A DNA stretch of 7,787 bases. Origin: JAHJDO01 sp030671985 [NCBI: bacterium] (lineage in GTDB: Bacteria > JAHJDO01). The stretch's first letter is position 1, and every line of letters starts with the position of its first letter. Where the stretch lies: assembly GCA_030671985.1 (NCBI GenBank), contig DAOVHI010000062.1, positions 1 to 7,787 of the forward strand. Direction: 5' to 3'. Under the pieces are notes generated by a model, which saw only the letters and a program-made list of their open reading frames with translations, had not been told where the DNA came from and ran no database searches. This document shows, one piece after another, positions 1 to 6,385 of this stretch. A program made the translations under genes and the position numbers.

Positions 1-286
1 ATTCTCTTATCTCATCTTCAGAATAGGTATTTGCTATACTTAGCATTGGCGTGCGATGAGTAACGGTTCTGAATTCTTTTAGAGGGGAGCCTCCTACGCG
101 TTGTGACGGGGAACCATGAACAATTAAATCAGGAAATTCATGCTCCAGACGTACCAGCTCTTCCATCAAGAGATCATACTCGCGATCAGATATTTCGGAC
201 TGCGCGTCTATGTAATACTTGCGGTTATGATGCTCAATCTGTTCTCTTAACTTCTTTGTTTTTTGAGATATCTCTTTCTTATTCAC
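1..286 (-). CDS. ligA: NAD-dependent DNA ligase LigA, N-terminal part (cut by window edge)
   Basis: LigA seals nicks in duplex DNA using NAD+ as adenylate donor, in replication and repair. Only the first 95 residues are present; the gene runs off the left edge. They match the LigA Ia domain and the start of the adenylation domain: a helical LREQIEHHNRKYY stretch (13-25), the NMN-binding motif ISDREYD (32-38, with Tyr24, Asp34, Tyr37 and Asp38 at positions the family conserves), then PSQRVGG (60-66) and a PMLSIANTYSEDE segment (80-92). The catalytic KxDG lysine lies outside the window. The chosen start is GTG at 286-284, which gives the usual 10-15 residue lead before the LRE helix and has GGAAACGG just upstream. 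It overlaps the last codons and stop of the upstream phosphoesterase gene by 8 bases, so translation is probably coupled. The frame is also open upstream of 286, but that would run deep into the phosphoesterase gene. Identity is very secure; the exact start is likely. Confidence 0.95.
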   Translation of the reverse strand, partial: MNKKEISQKTKKLREQIEHHNRKYYIDAQSEISDREYDLLMEELVRLEHEFPDLIVHGSPSQRVGGSPLKEFRTVTHRTPMLSIANTYSEDEIRE

Positions 287-1001
287 CCGTTTCCAGTCTA
301 TAAGCTGACATCCGAGGTAGGTCTGCTTCTCTTATCTTATTCTGAGCGGTTTTAATATCATAAGAAACTCTCTTTATCTCAACTTTTTTTTCTTCTGTAT
401 CGTAAATAGCATAACATGCTTTCGGATTTTTGTCCCTGGGCTGTCCAACGCTACCAACATTTATTAAATACTTGATATTCTCCTCAATGTTGATGCTCGT
501 ATCAAAAGAAAATTCAGGCCGCTCTTTTTCCTTAAAAACTATCGGGATATGGGAATGGCTAAAAAAACATACAGGCTTTGTAAGCTCTTTAAAGTTACGA
601 TGGGCCTCAAGAGTTGTTCTTACATATTTCCATTCTTCCGGCTCAAGTATTGTTGAATGGACAATAACAAATCCAGGAAACTCTTTCTTTAATTCAAGTT
701 GTTTTAAATATTCCCTATTATCTGTAGTGAGTGTGTCAGCCGTCCATATCATAGATTCTTTTGCTATTGGATTAAAATGTTCTATATCCTGCCGGCCAAT
801 AACCGCTAAATCATGGTTCCCCGCAACAGATTCAAAATTATTATTTCTGATGAGTTCCACGCATTCATTCGGGTTTGCCCCATAGCCAACTATATCACCT
901 ATGCATATATTTTTCTCAACCTGTTCCTCTTTGAATTCCTTTAGGACAGCATTCAATGCTTCCAGGTTAGAATGTATATCCGATAGCAGACCATACTTCA
1001 T
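279..1001 (-). CDS. calcineurin-like metallophosphoesterase, YfcE/DUF-type small family
   Basis: A 240-residue, probably cytoplasmic two-metal phosphoesterase; its substrate cannot be read from sequence. Metal-ligand motifs occur in family order: DIH (Asp8, His10), GDIVGYG (35-41), GNHD (61-64), His115 in VIVHST, and SHSHIP (148-153), followed by the family tail NVGSVGQPRD (181-190). The fourth motif is normally GHTH or GHSH; here the glycine is replaced by Ser148, but both histidines are kept. The start is ATG at 1001-999, because it puts DxH at residues 8-10 and makes an ATGA overlap with the stop of the heptose kinase gene. The frame is open for another 41 codons upstream (to 1124), but those codons read a Cys/Trp-rich sequence inside the kinase gene and are rejected. 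The ribosome binding site is weak (GAG far upstream), consistent with coupling to the kinase. A role in dephosphorylating a heptose intermediate is possible from context only. Family assignment is secure, function unknown. Confidence 0.9.
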   Translation of the reverse strand: MKYGLLSDIHSNLEALNAVLKEFKEEQVEKNICIGDIVGYGANPNECVELIRNNNFESVAGNHDLAVIGRQDIEHFNPIAKESMIWTADTLTTDNREYLKQLELKKEFPGFVIVHSTILEPEEWKYVRTTLEAHRNFKELTKPVCFFSHSHIPIVFKEKERPEFSFDTSINIEENIKYLINVGSVGQPRDKNPKACYAIYDTEEKKVEIKRVSYDIKTAQNKIREADLPRMSAYRLETGE

Positions 1002-1981
1002 ACGATGTTTTTTCTCAGTTCGTTTATAGACAACGTGGCTGTTCCAAGTTTTCCAACAACAATACCCGCCGCATGATTTGCAATATACGAAGATTCGTAT
1101 ATTGTAGCTTTGTTTCCAAGACACAACACAAGCGTTCCAACAACCGTATCTCCAGCGCCGGTCACATCAAAAACCTCTTTTGCAACAGTTGGAATATTGG
1201 TTATTTTACCATCTCTTTCAAAAAGGGACATTCCCTTTTCTCCACGAGTAATTAATATTGAACTTGTTTGTAATAACTTCAGCAGACTCTTCCCTACCCT
1301 CACTAAACTTTGTTCATCCTTTATTTCTGTTTTAAGACCATCTCCAGCTTCCTGATTGTTTGGAGTTATCATAGTTACGTTCTTATAATATGTAAAATGT
1401 CCCGGTATAGGATCAACGATAATCGGATAATTAAATTCTTCGTTCAACTTTATAATTTGTTTCACCAGATATCGTGTTACAACGCCTTTTCCGTAATCAG
1501 ATATGACAATAGCAGAAATTTTACGCATATTGGATTTGATATATGTAAGTATCTTTTTTGCTTCTCTGGAATTAATCTGACCGACAAATTCCTTATCTGT
1601 CCTGACAACCTGCTGATGCTGAGCGATGATCCTTGTCTTCACTATCGTCGGTCTTTTCTTGTTTAGAATAATCCCATCCTCATTCATTCCATGTTTTTTT
1701 ACCAACTGCAGAAATTCCTTTCCTGCAATATCATCTCCGACAATTCCTGTAATTAATGCCTCTGCGCCAAGCGCACGGATATTATTTGCAACATTAGATG
1801 CACCGCCCATCATAGCGGATTCAGAACTAATTTTAACAACAGGTACAGGCGCTTCAGGCGAAATGCGCTTCACAGTGCCCCAGACAAATCTGTCAAGCAT
1901 CAGATCGCCCACAACAAGCACTTTTGTGCTCTTAAACCCTGATATCACGTGTCTCAGCCTATTTACATCTATATCTTTCAT
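998..1981 (-). CDS. rfaE1: D-glycero-beta-D-manno-heptose-7-phosphate kinase, kinase-only RfaE domain I
   Basis: A PfkB/ribokinase-family enzyme that phosphorylates heptose 7-phosphate at C1 on the way to ADP-heptose for the LPS inner core; cytoplasmic. Its 327 residues carry the RfaE signature LMLDRFVWG (27-35), RISPEAPVPVVK (39-50), a GGASNVANNIRALGA glycine/asparagine motif (59-73), SDYGKG (161-166), TPNN (206-209) and the PfkB anion-hole/catalytic motif DVTGAGD (272-278, Asp278 as base). It stops where the kinase domain ends, so the cytidylyltransferase domain of bifunctional HldE (about 475 residues in Escherichia coli) is absent and must be encoded elsewhere (rfaE2) if the pathway is complete. 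The start is ATG at 1981-1979, overlapping the TGA of the oxidoreductase gamma gene as ATGA, with AAGGG nine bases upstream. The next gene overlaps it in the same way. Assignment to RfaE1 rather than a generic sugar kinase is strong because of the RISPEAPVPVVK block. Confidence 0.93.
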   Translation of the reverse strand: MKDIDVNRLRHVISGFKSTKVLVVGDLMLDRFVWGTVKRISPEAPVPVVKISSESAMMGGASNVANNIRALGAEALITGIVGDDIAGKEFLQLVKKHGMNEDGIILNKKRPTIVKTRIIAQHQQVVRTDKEFVGQINSREAKKILTYIKSNMRKISAIVISDYGKGVVTRYLVKQIIKLNEEFNYPIIVDPIPGHFTYYKNVTMITPNNQEAGDGLKTEIKDEQSLVRVGKSLLKLLQTSSILITRGEKGMSLFERDGKITNIPTVAKEVFDVTGAGDTVVGTLVLCLGNKATIYESSYIANHAAGIVVGKLGTATLSINELRKNIV

Positions 1982-2508
1982 CTCTTAAATCCCTTCTCCA
2001 ATGCCTTAATATTTATTGGAATAAGATTATGCCTTCTTGGAGGAAAGATTTTCTCCAAGGCTGTCTTTAGAGAATCCAGTTTTATCTCTGCTGTTTCCCT
2101 GACAAATACACCCAGCGCAACCATATTTGCTACCTTCAGATTCCCAAACTCAACCGCAATATGATCTGCAGAAATTTCTACAACCTTTATTTTATTCCTT
2201 ATATCGCTATTTACTTTCACCAAACTACTGTTTGCGATTATAAGTCCGTCACTCAAAACAAGTTCGGAAAATTTATCCAATGATGCCTGATTCATTGCAA
2301 TAAGCGTATCCGGATGCGATATAAATGGAGAGGCTATTTCTTTTTCCGATATAATAACCGAGCAATTTGCAGTTCCACCCCGCATCTCCGGTCCATATGA
2401 AGGAAGAGCAGAAACATGTTTATCTTCTTTCATACCTGCATACGCAAGCATCTTGCCCATTGACACTATTCCCTGCCCGCCAAAACCTGCTGTAAGAATC
2501 CTTTGCAT
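1978..2508 (-). CDS. vorC: 2-oxoacid:ferredoxin oxidoreductase, gamma subunit (VorC/KorC-like)
   Basis: The gamma subunit of a CoA-dependent 2-oxoacid:ferredoxin oxidoreductase, the POR-family domain that completes the heterotetramer and is thought to bind CoA. It has 176 residues, normal for a free-standing gamma subunit. GFGGQG at 8-13 and SYGPEMRGGTA at 37-47 are the diagnostic motifs, with FISHPD (62-67) and AMNQ (71-74) following as in the family. The ATG at 2508-2506 lies two bases after the beta-subunit TAG and is preceded by GGAG seven bases upstream, inside the last codons of the beta gene. The gene ends in an ATGA overlap with the heptose kinase gene. Whether the complex acts on 2-oxoisovalerate or 2-oxoglutarate cannot be told from this subunit; the vor symbol follows the alpha subunit. 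Confidence 0.92.
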   Translation of the reverse strand: MQRILTAGFGGQGIVSMGKMLAYAGMKEDKHVSALPSYGPEMRGGTANCSVIISEKEIASPFISHPDTLIAMNQASLDKFSELVLSDGLIIANSSLVKVNSDIRNKIKVVEISADHIAVEFGNLKVANMVALGVFVRETAEIKLDSLKTALEKIFPPRRHNLIPINIKALEKGFKR

Positions 2509-2510
2509 TA

Positions 2511-3254
2511 CTATTCTCCGCTTTTATCCTTAATCACACCAAGAGGATAGGTCTTCATTAACGTATTATCAATCCATTCTGCAGCTTTCTGAGAAGTTAG
2601 CCCAAGATTAACAGGACACTGAGACAGAACCTCAACCATTGAGAACCCGCGGTCTTCCAGTTGTATTTGAAAAGCCTTTTTAATAGCTTTTTTAGCTTTA
2701 ATAATATTTGCAGGTTTATTAACGGCTACTCTTTCTATATAAATAGATCCGTCTGTAATAGCAAGCATTTCTGAGATTTTTATTGGATATCCAATTAGCC
2801 GCGCGTCTCTGCCTAAAGGAGTTGTTGTTGTTTTTTGCCCGACTAAGGTTGTTGGAGCCATTTGTCCGCCTGTCATTCCATACACAGCATTATTTACAAA
2901 TATTGTAGTTATCCTCTCACCGCGATTTGCCGCATGAATTATCTCTCCTGTGCCTATAGCAGCAAGATCCCCGTCCCCTTGATATGTAAATACAACTTTA
3001 TCAGGATGAACCCGCTTTATCCCTGTTGCAACAGCAGGTGTTCTTCCATGGGGGGCTTCGGTCATATCTATATTAAAATAATGATACATAACAACCGCGC
3101 ATCCGACGGGAGGAACGCCAATAGTCCTGTCCTGAATACCAAGCTCATCTACTACTTCGCCGATTAATCTATGGACAATCCCATGCCCGCAGCCCGGACA
3201 ATAATGAAACGGTTTGTCTGTCATGCATTCCGGTTTACCGAATATCTTCTTCAC
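2511..3254 (-). CDS. vorA: 2-oxoacid:ferredoxin oxidoreductase, beta subunit, thiamine-diphosphate-binding (VorA/KorB-like)
   Basis: The beta subunit binds thiamine diphosphate and Mg2+ and carries out decarboxylation of the 2-oxoacid. Its 247 residues show CPGCGHG (19-25), the TPP motif beginning at GDGD (93-96) and closing at NN (121-122), and the following YGMTGGQMAPTT segment (125-136). The MTGGQ form is what I associate with VOR and related KOR enzymes rather than pyruvate enzymes, but this does not fix the substrate. There is no iron-sulfur ligand set beyond the CPGC region, so electrons must leave through a partner ferredoxin subunit. The start is GTG at 3254-3252, overlapping the TGA of the alpha gene as GTGA, with AAAGGA and GGA upstream as possible binding sites. 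The neighbours on both sides are the alpha and gamma subunits, in the usual alpha-beta-gamma order. Confidence 0.94.
   Translation of the reverse strand: MKKIFGKPECMTDKPFHYCPGCGHGIVHRLIGEVVDELGIQDRTIGVPPVGCAVVMYHYFNIDMTEAPHGRTPAVATGIKRVHPDKVVFTYQGDGDLAAIGTGEIIHAANRGERITTIFVNNAVYGMTGGQMAPTTLVGQKTTTTPLGRDARLIGYPIKISEMLAITDGSIYIERVAVNKPANIIKAKKAIKKAFQIQLEDRGFSMVEVLSQCPVNLGLTSQKAAEWIDNTLMKTYPLGVIKDKSGE
2516..2519 (-). promoter_or_regulatory. Shine-Dalgarno sequence of the gamma-subunit gene
   Basis: GGAG on the minus strand, seven bases before the ATG at 2508, lying within the last two sense codons of the beta-subunit gene. It supports the chosen gamma start and tight beta-gamma coupling. Confidence 0.65.
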
Positions 3255-4306
3255 TTAATTTCCAATCCTTTAATCTCATCCACTATCTCTTTTGATGTGG
3301 GAACTCCACCACCCATTCTTCCATAAAAATGCACGGGACATCTTCCCATAACCGCAAGTTTTACGTCCTCAACCATCTGTCCCGCGTTCATCTCTACAGT
3401 GAGAATACACTTGATGTTATTGCTTATCTTCCTTATTACTGCTGATGGATATGGCCATAACGTTATAGGCCGAATCAACCCGGCTTTTATTCCTTCTTTT
3501 CTCAAAAGGAAAACAGATTCTTTACAAATTCGCGCACATGTTCCATAAGCTACCAGTATTATCTCTGCGTCATCCGTCAATACCGCTTCGTATTCTATAA
3601 GCTCTTTCTCTATTCTTTTATATTTATCCTGAATTTTTTTATTATGCTCTTCCAGTTCTCCGACTTTCAGCATCAAAGTCCTGATTATATTTGCACTGCG
3701 ATCTTTTGCGCCGGTAAGCGCCCATGTTTTTGGAGGAAGCTTCAACTCTTCTATCTTTTTTACTTCCAGCGGCTCCATCATTTGTCCAAGGAATCCGTCT
3801 CCAAGTATCATCACTGGATTTCGGTATTTATCTGCCAAATAAAAAGCTTTGGCTGTCCAGTCGTAAAGCTCCTGAACAGAAGCCGGACCGATTGTAATAA
3901 GCCTGTAATCTCCATGTCCCCCACCTTTTACCGCCTGAAAGTAATCGGCCTGAGAAGGTGTTATATCTCCCAACCCCGGACCTGCACGCATTATATTTAC
4001 AATTACACATGGAAGCTCTGCAGCTGCAATATAAGAAATTCCCTCCTGTTTAAGACTTATTCCGGGACTGGATGAAGATGTCATAGCTCTTGCGCCGGAC
4101 GCTGATGCGCCAAAGACCATGTTGATGGCAGCTAATTCACTTTCTGACTGGATGAAGACACCTCCAAGTTCACCTAGTCTCTCTGCCATATACGCAGTAA
4201 GTTCGTTCTGCGGAGTTATAGGATAACCAAAATAATGCCTGCATCCTGCCTGAATCGCACCCTCTCCAACAGCACCATTTCCACACATCAAGACTTTTTC
4301 TACCAT
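3251..4306 (-). CDS. vorB: 2-oxoacid:ferredoxin oxidoreductase, alpha subunit (VorB-like, 3-methyl-2-oxobutanoate type)
   Basis: The alpha subunit of a heterotetrameric oxidoreductase converting a 2-oxoacid and CoA to an acyl-CoA, CO2 and reduced ferredoxin, or the reverse. At 351 residues it has the normal length for the family without an N-terminal gamma fusion. GYPITP (27-32) is the conserved substrate/TPP-side motif, ESE (54-56) follows, TSSSSPGISL (76-85) is typical, and MRAGPGLGDITPSQADYF (106-123) plus KGGGHGDYR (127-135) resemble VorB more than KorA, where I would expect a QRGGPSTG-type block. The C-terminal PFOR domain II spans roughly 247-340 and ends in a GRMGGG turn (329-334). The ATG at 4306-4304 has AGAGG six bases upstream, overlapping the stop of the preceding glycosyltransferase. 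The ferredoxin-type delta subunit is not adjacent but one gene upstream. Family certain, preferred substrate (branched-chain oxoacid) probable. Confidence 0.93.
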   Translation of the reverse strand: MVEKVLMCGNGAVGEGAIQAGCRHYFGYPITPQNELTAYMAERLGELGGVFIQSESELAAINMVFGASASGARAMTSSSSPGISLKQEGISYIAAAELPCVIVNIMRAGPGLGDITPSQADYFQAVKGGGHGDYRLITIGPASVQELYDWTAKAFYLADKYRNPVMILGDGFLGQMMEPLEVKKIEELKLPPKTWALTGAKDRSANIIRTLMLKVGELEEHNKKIQDKYKRIEKELIEYEAVLTDDAEIILVAYGTCARICKESVFLLRKEGIKAGLIRPITLWPYPSAVIRKISNNIKCILTVEMNAGQMVEDVKLAVMGRCPVHFYGRMGGGVPTSKEIVDEIKGLEIK

Positions 4307-4312
4307 TCAAAT

Positions 4313-4317
4313 CCTCT
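4313..4317 (-). promoter_or_regulatory. Shine-Dalgarno sequence of the alpha-subunit gene
   Basis: AGAGG on the minus strand, six bases before the ATG at 4306. It shares bases with the TAG stop codon (4318-4316) of the membrane glycosyltransferase gene, so ribosomes finishing that gene end on the binding site of the next. It is the clearest binding site in the operon and supports independent re-initiation at the oxidoreductase genes. No promoter-like spacing is available here. Confidence 0.7.
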
Positions 4318-6172
4318 AAATTAATCTAAGTAAGAATACGCCTTTTTTTGAATATGGGCAAGTAGTAAATCTCGCCATAAACTTGTTGAATCTCTCCTCT
4401 GCTCCTTGTTTCCAGTTGAATGAACGATACGTATTAGAAACCCTTTTAACTTCAGATGAGTTATATAATATGTGTGTGATACCCATGTCATTCAATTTAG
4501 CATAAATAATGCGGGGATTTTCAGATGCGTTGGATATCTCCACAATATCATTAAGATCAAGAGGGCTGCTTCCAACGTAATCCCTATCGCAGTAGAACCC
4601 CTGATTTTCTCCTATGAACAGGATTTTGCTGTCTTCCGGCAGCTCTTCGTTAATAAATTTAAACGCGTCATACTGATAAAAATTTTTCAATAGAAATTCT
4701 TCTTTCGTTTCTTTACCATACGCTACATCAAAAAAGTTAAAGCCGACAGTCGCCGCAAACTTAAATGTGTTCCAGCACAAAAATCCAATAACAAGAAGAT
4801 ATAACACTCTTGAGGCTATTTTGCTCTTCTTGAAGTTAACCAGAGTATATGCCGCCAACAGACTCCAAACAGATAGACAGGGAAGCAAAAACCTAATTAT
4901 CCGATGCGTAAAGAATGTCCAGAGTATAAAAACCAGTATTGTGTATGATATGAGTATCTTTATATTCCTATCAAGCCTAATAAAAAACAATAATGGTAAT
5001 ATTAATAAAATTACGCTCACTTGGTTATTCAGAGGCACTTTCCATGACAGAGAGACAATGCTCAATATATTCATATCCTTTGATATGTGAAATCTGGCAA
5101 ACCTTTGAACAAGTTCTGCGTTCCAGTCAATGCCTCCAAAGATGTTATAAAACAACGGATATACCGGATTTTGAGTGTATATAAGATTCTTTATAAGCCA
5201 TGGCGAAAATGTCAGAGACGCGAAGAGAATAAATAAGAACATACTTTTGCACATATTCTTAATAACATTCTCTTTTTTTTGAATCGTAAAAAACACAATA
5301 AGAACAAGTGCTGGAAGAATAAAATATAATGCACCTGTGTATTTAGTACCGATTGCAAATCCGCAGAATATACCGGCAAGTATTAACCATACAATCCCAT
5401 TTTTAGAAGACCAGTTGATAATACAAAAAAACATTAGCAGGCCATAAAAAACCAATCCAAGATCGTTAAAGGCATAGGTTGATGTCAAGCACACTGCGGG
5501 GATATTATAAAATATTACAGCCGCCAAAAGACCTGCGTTCTTGCCGAAGTACTTTCTTCCAAGAACAAAGATTGTTAAAACACATAAGATCCCTATGGAA
5601 AAATGTATCAGTTTTGCCAATATCTCATCTTTTATTACCAAGGCAAGGGTGTAGAACATCTCCACTCCGAAAGGAAGGTTTGAATACATATTGTGAGGTA
5701 TAAAAAATATTTTTCCGGCCTCACCATAAAGCTTTGGAAATGATAGATGATATGAAAGAGTGTCATAGTTTAAAGGAGGTGCCAATGCTCCAGTAAAGGC
5801 GAGAAACATTGTTGCTCCAAATAATAGAATCAAAAACTTGTTAAATGCGGAGATATCTGGAAGGTTCGGAAATTTCTCAGAAAAACCGGAGTTCAATCTA
5901 TTAAAAAAATACTTGAGTTCTCTGATTGAAATTATACACAGTATTAATAATACGGAGTACAGACAAAATCTATTTAATCCGTTAGCAAAACCAATAAGCA
6001 GTATCAGAATAGACAGTGTTCCCAATCCAAGTCCAAACGATAGGGATACCTCCTCAAGAAGTGATACAGCCCTTAATTTAAAAAGATCCAATATCTTTTT
6101 ACCAAGTCCCAAAACCGCTGTAAAAATAAATGCGAGGAGAATAAGTTGTAAAAGTATGTATGGAAATCTCAC
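4316..6172 (-). CDS. multi-pass membrane glycosyltransferase, GT-C fold, family 39/ArnT-like
   Basis: A 618-residue integral membrane protein of the GT-C superfamily, whose members move a sugar from a polyprenyl-phosphate carrier to lipid, glycan or protein on the periplasmic side. Hydrophobic segments lie near 6-24, 43-62, 69-82, 112-131, 172-180, 190-206, 213-230, 236-253, 261-273, 280-297, 310-324, 385-399, 406-421, 428-446 and 455-470. The first large loop holds PPLNYDTLSYHL (132-143) with Asp137 as the likely catalytic acid. GTKYTG (275-280) and a PWLIKNLIYTQNPVYP segment (324-339) are typical of the family. The region from about 495 to 618 is hydrophilic and probably a periplasmic domain. 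The start is GTG at 6172-6170, overlapping the ferredoxin TGA as GTGA; nine bases separate its stop from the alpha-subunit gene. Its place inside the oxidoreductase cluster is odd. No frameshift is seen and codon use looks like that of the neighbours. Donor and acceptor are unknown. Confidence 0.85.
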   Translation of the reverse strand: MRFPYILLQLILLAFIFTAVLGLGKKILDLFKLRAVSLLEEVSLSFGLGLGTLSILILLIGFANGLNRFCLYSVLLILCIISIRELKYFFNRLNSGFSEKFPNLPDISAFNKFLILLFGATMFLAFTGALAPPLNYDTLSYHLSFPKLYGEAGKIFFIPHNMYSNLPFGVEMFYTLALVIKDEILAKLIHFSIGILCVLTIFVLGRKYFGKNAGLLAAVIFYNIPAVCLTSTYAFNDLGLVFYGLLMFFCIINWSSKNGIVWLILAGIFCGFAIGTKYTGALYFILPALVLIVFFTIQKKENVIKNMCKSMFLFILFASLTFSPWLIKNLIYTQNPVYPLFYNIFGGIDWNAELVQRFARFHISKDMNILSIVSLSWKVPLNNQVSVILLILPLLFFIRLDRNIKILISYTILVFILWTFFTHRIIRFLLPCLSVWSLLAAYTLVNFKKSKIASRVLYLLVIGFLCWNTFKFAATVGFNFFDVAYGKETKEEFLLKNFYQYDAFKFINEELPEDSKILFIGENQGFYCDRDYVGSSPLDLNDIVEISNASENPRIIYAKLNDMGITHILYNSSEVKRVSNTYRSFNWKQGAEERFNKFMARFTTCPYSKKGVFLLRLI

Positions 6173-6372
6173 TTGTATATTTTGATTGCTATATCAGGAC
6201 AAACTAATCCACAGAATGTACAGGATGTGCATTTCTCCGGACAAGCAACCTCTGCATGGAAAAAACCTTTTGAATTTTGTATTTTTGATATACTTAACGC
6301 TTCTTTTGGACATGCTGATATACAAAGCCCGCATCCCTTGCATATCTCTTTGTCTATAATTACCTTTGACAT
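6169..6372 (-). CDS. vorD: ferredoxin, two [4Fe-4S] clusters; delta subunit of the 2-oxoacid oxidoreductase (VorD/KorD-like)
   Basis: A 67-residue electron carrier that probably takes electrons from the TPP-bearing beta subunit. Two classical cluster motifs are present: C11-x2-C14-x2-C17-x3-C21-P and C48-x2-C51-x2-C54-x3-C58-P. Between them is an SKGFFHAEV stretch (34-42) followed by PEKC (45-48), the spacing seen in delta subunits of VOR/KOR complexes (GYHPA...PEKCTGC) rather than in free two-cluster ferredoxins, which are more compact. Cys44 is an additional cysteine next to the second motif. The ATG at 6372-6370 is preceded by AAGG nine bases upstream, just after the NAD kinase stop (13-base gap). 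The gene ends in a GTGA overlap with the membrane glycosyltransferase, which separates it from the alpha, beta and gamma subunits. Ferredoxin nature is certain; membership in this particular complex is inferred from motif spacing and proximity. Confidence 0.9.
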   Translation of the reverse strand: MSKVIIDKEICKGCGLCISACPKEALSISKIQNSKGFFHAEVACPEKCTSCTFCGLVCPDIAIKIYK

Positions 6373-6385
6373 AATCTATCGCCTT

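Noticed and set aside
103-303. Plus-strand open frame of 66 codons near the left edge
   Set aside because: The minus strand encodes a well-conserved DNA ligase N-terminus over the same bases.
430-885. Plus-strand open frame of 151 codons
   Set aside because: It is antisense to the phosphoesterase, whose motifs are clear; the translation shows no domain-like pattern and no ribosome binding context.
1002-1124. 41-codon upstream extension of the phosphoesterase reading frame
   Set aside because: It lies inside the heptose kinase gene, reads a Cys/Trp-rich sequence unlike any phosphoesterase N-terminus, and the ATG at 1001 puts the DxH motif at the usual residue 8-10 with an ATGA overlap.
3644-4075. 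Plus-strand open frame of 143 codons
   Set aside because: It is antisense to the oxidoreductase alpha subunit and its composition looks like a random translation.
4316-6172. Membrane protein as a mobile or recently inserted cargo gene
   Set aside because: No inverted repeats, target duplications or transposase remnants at its ends, and its codon use resembles its neighbours; the joints are typical operon overlaps.
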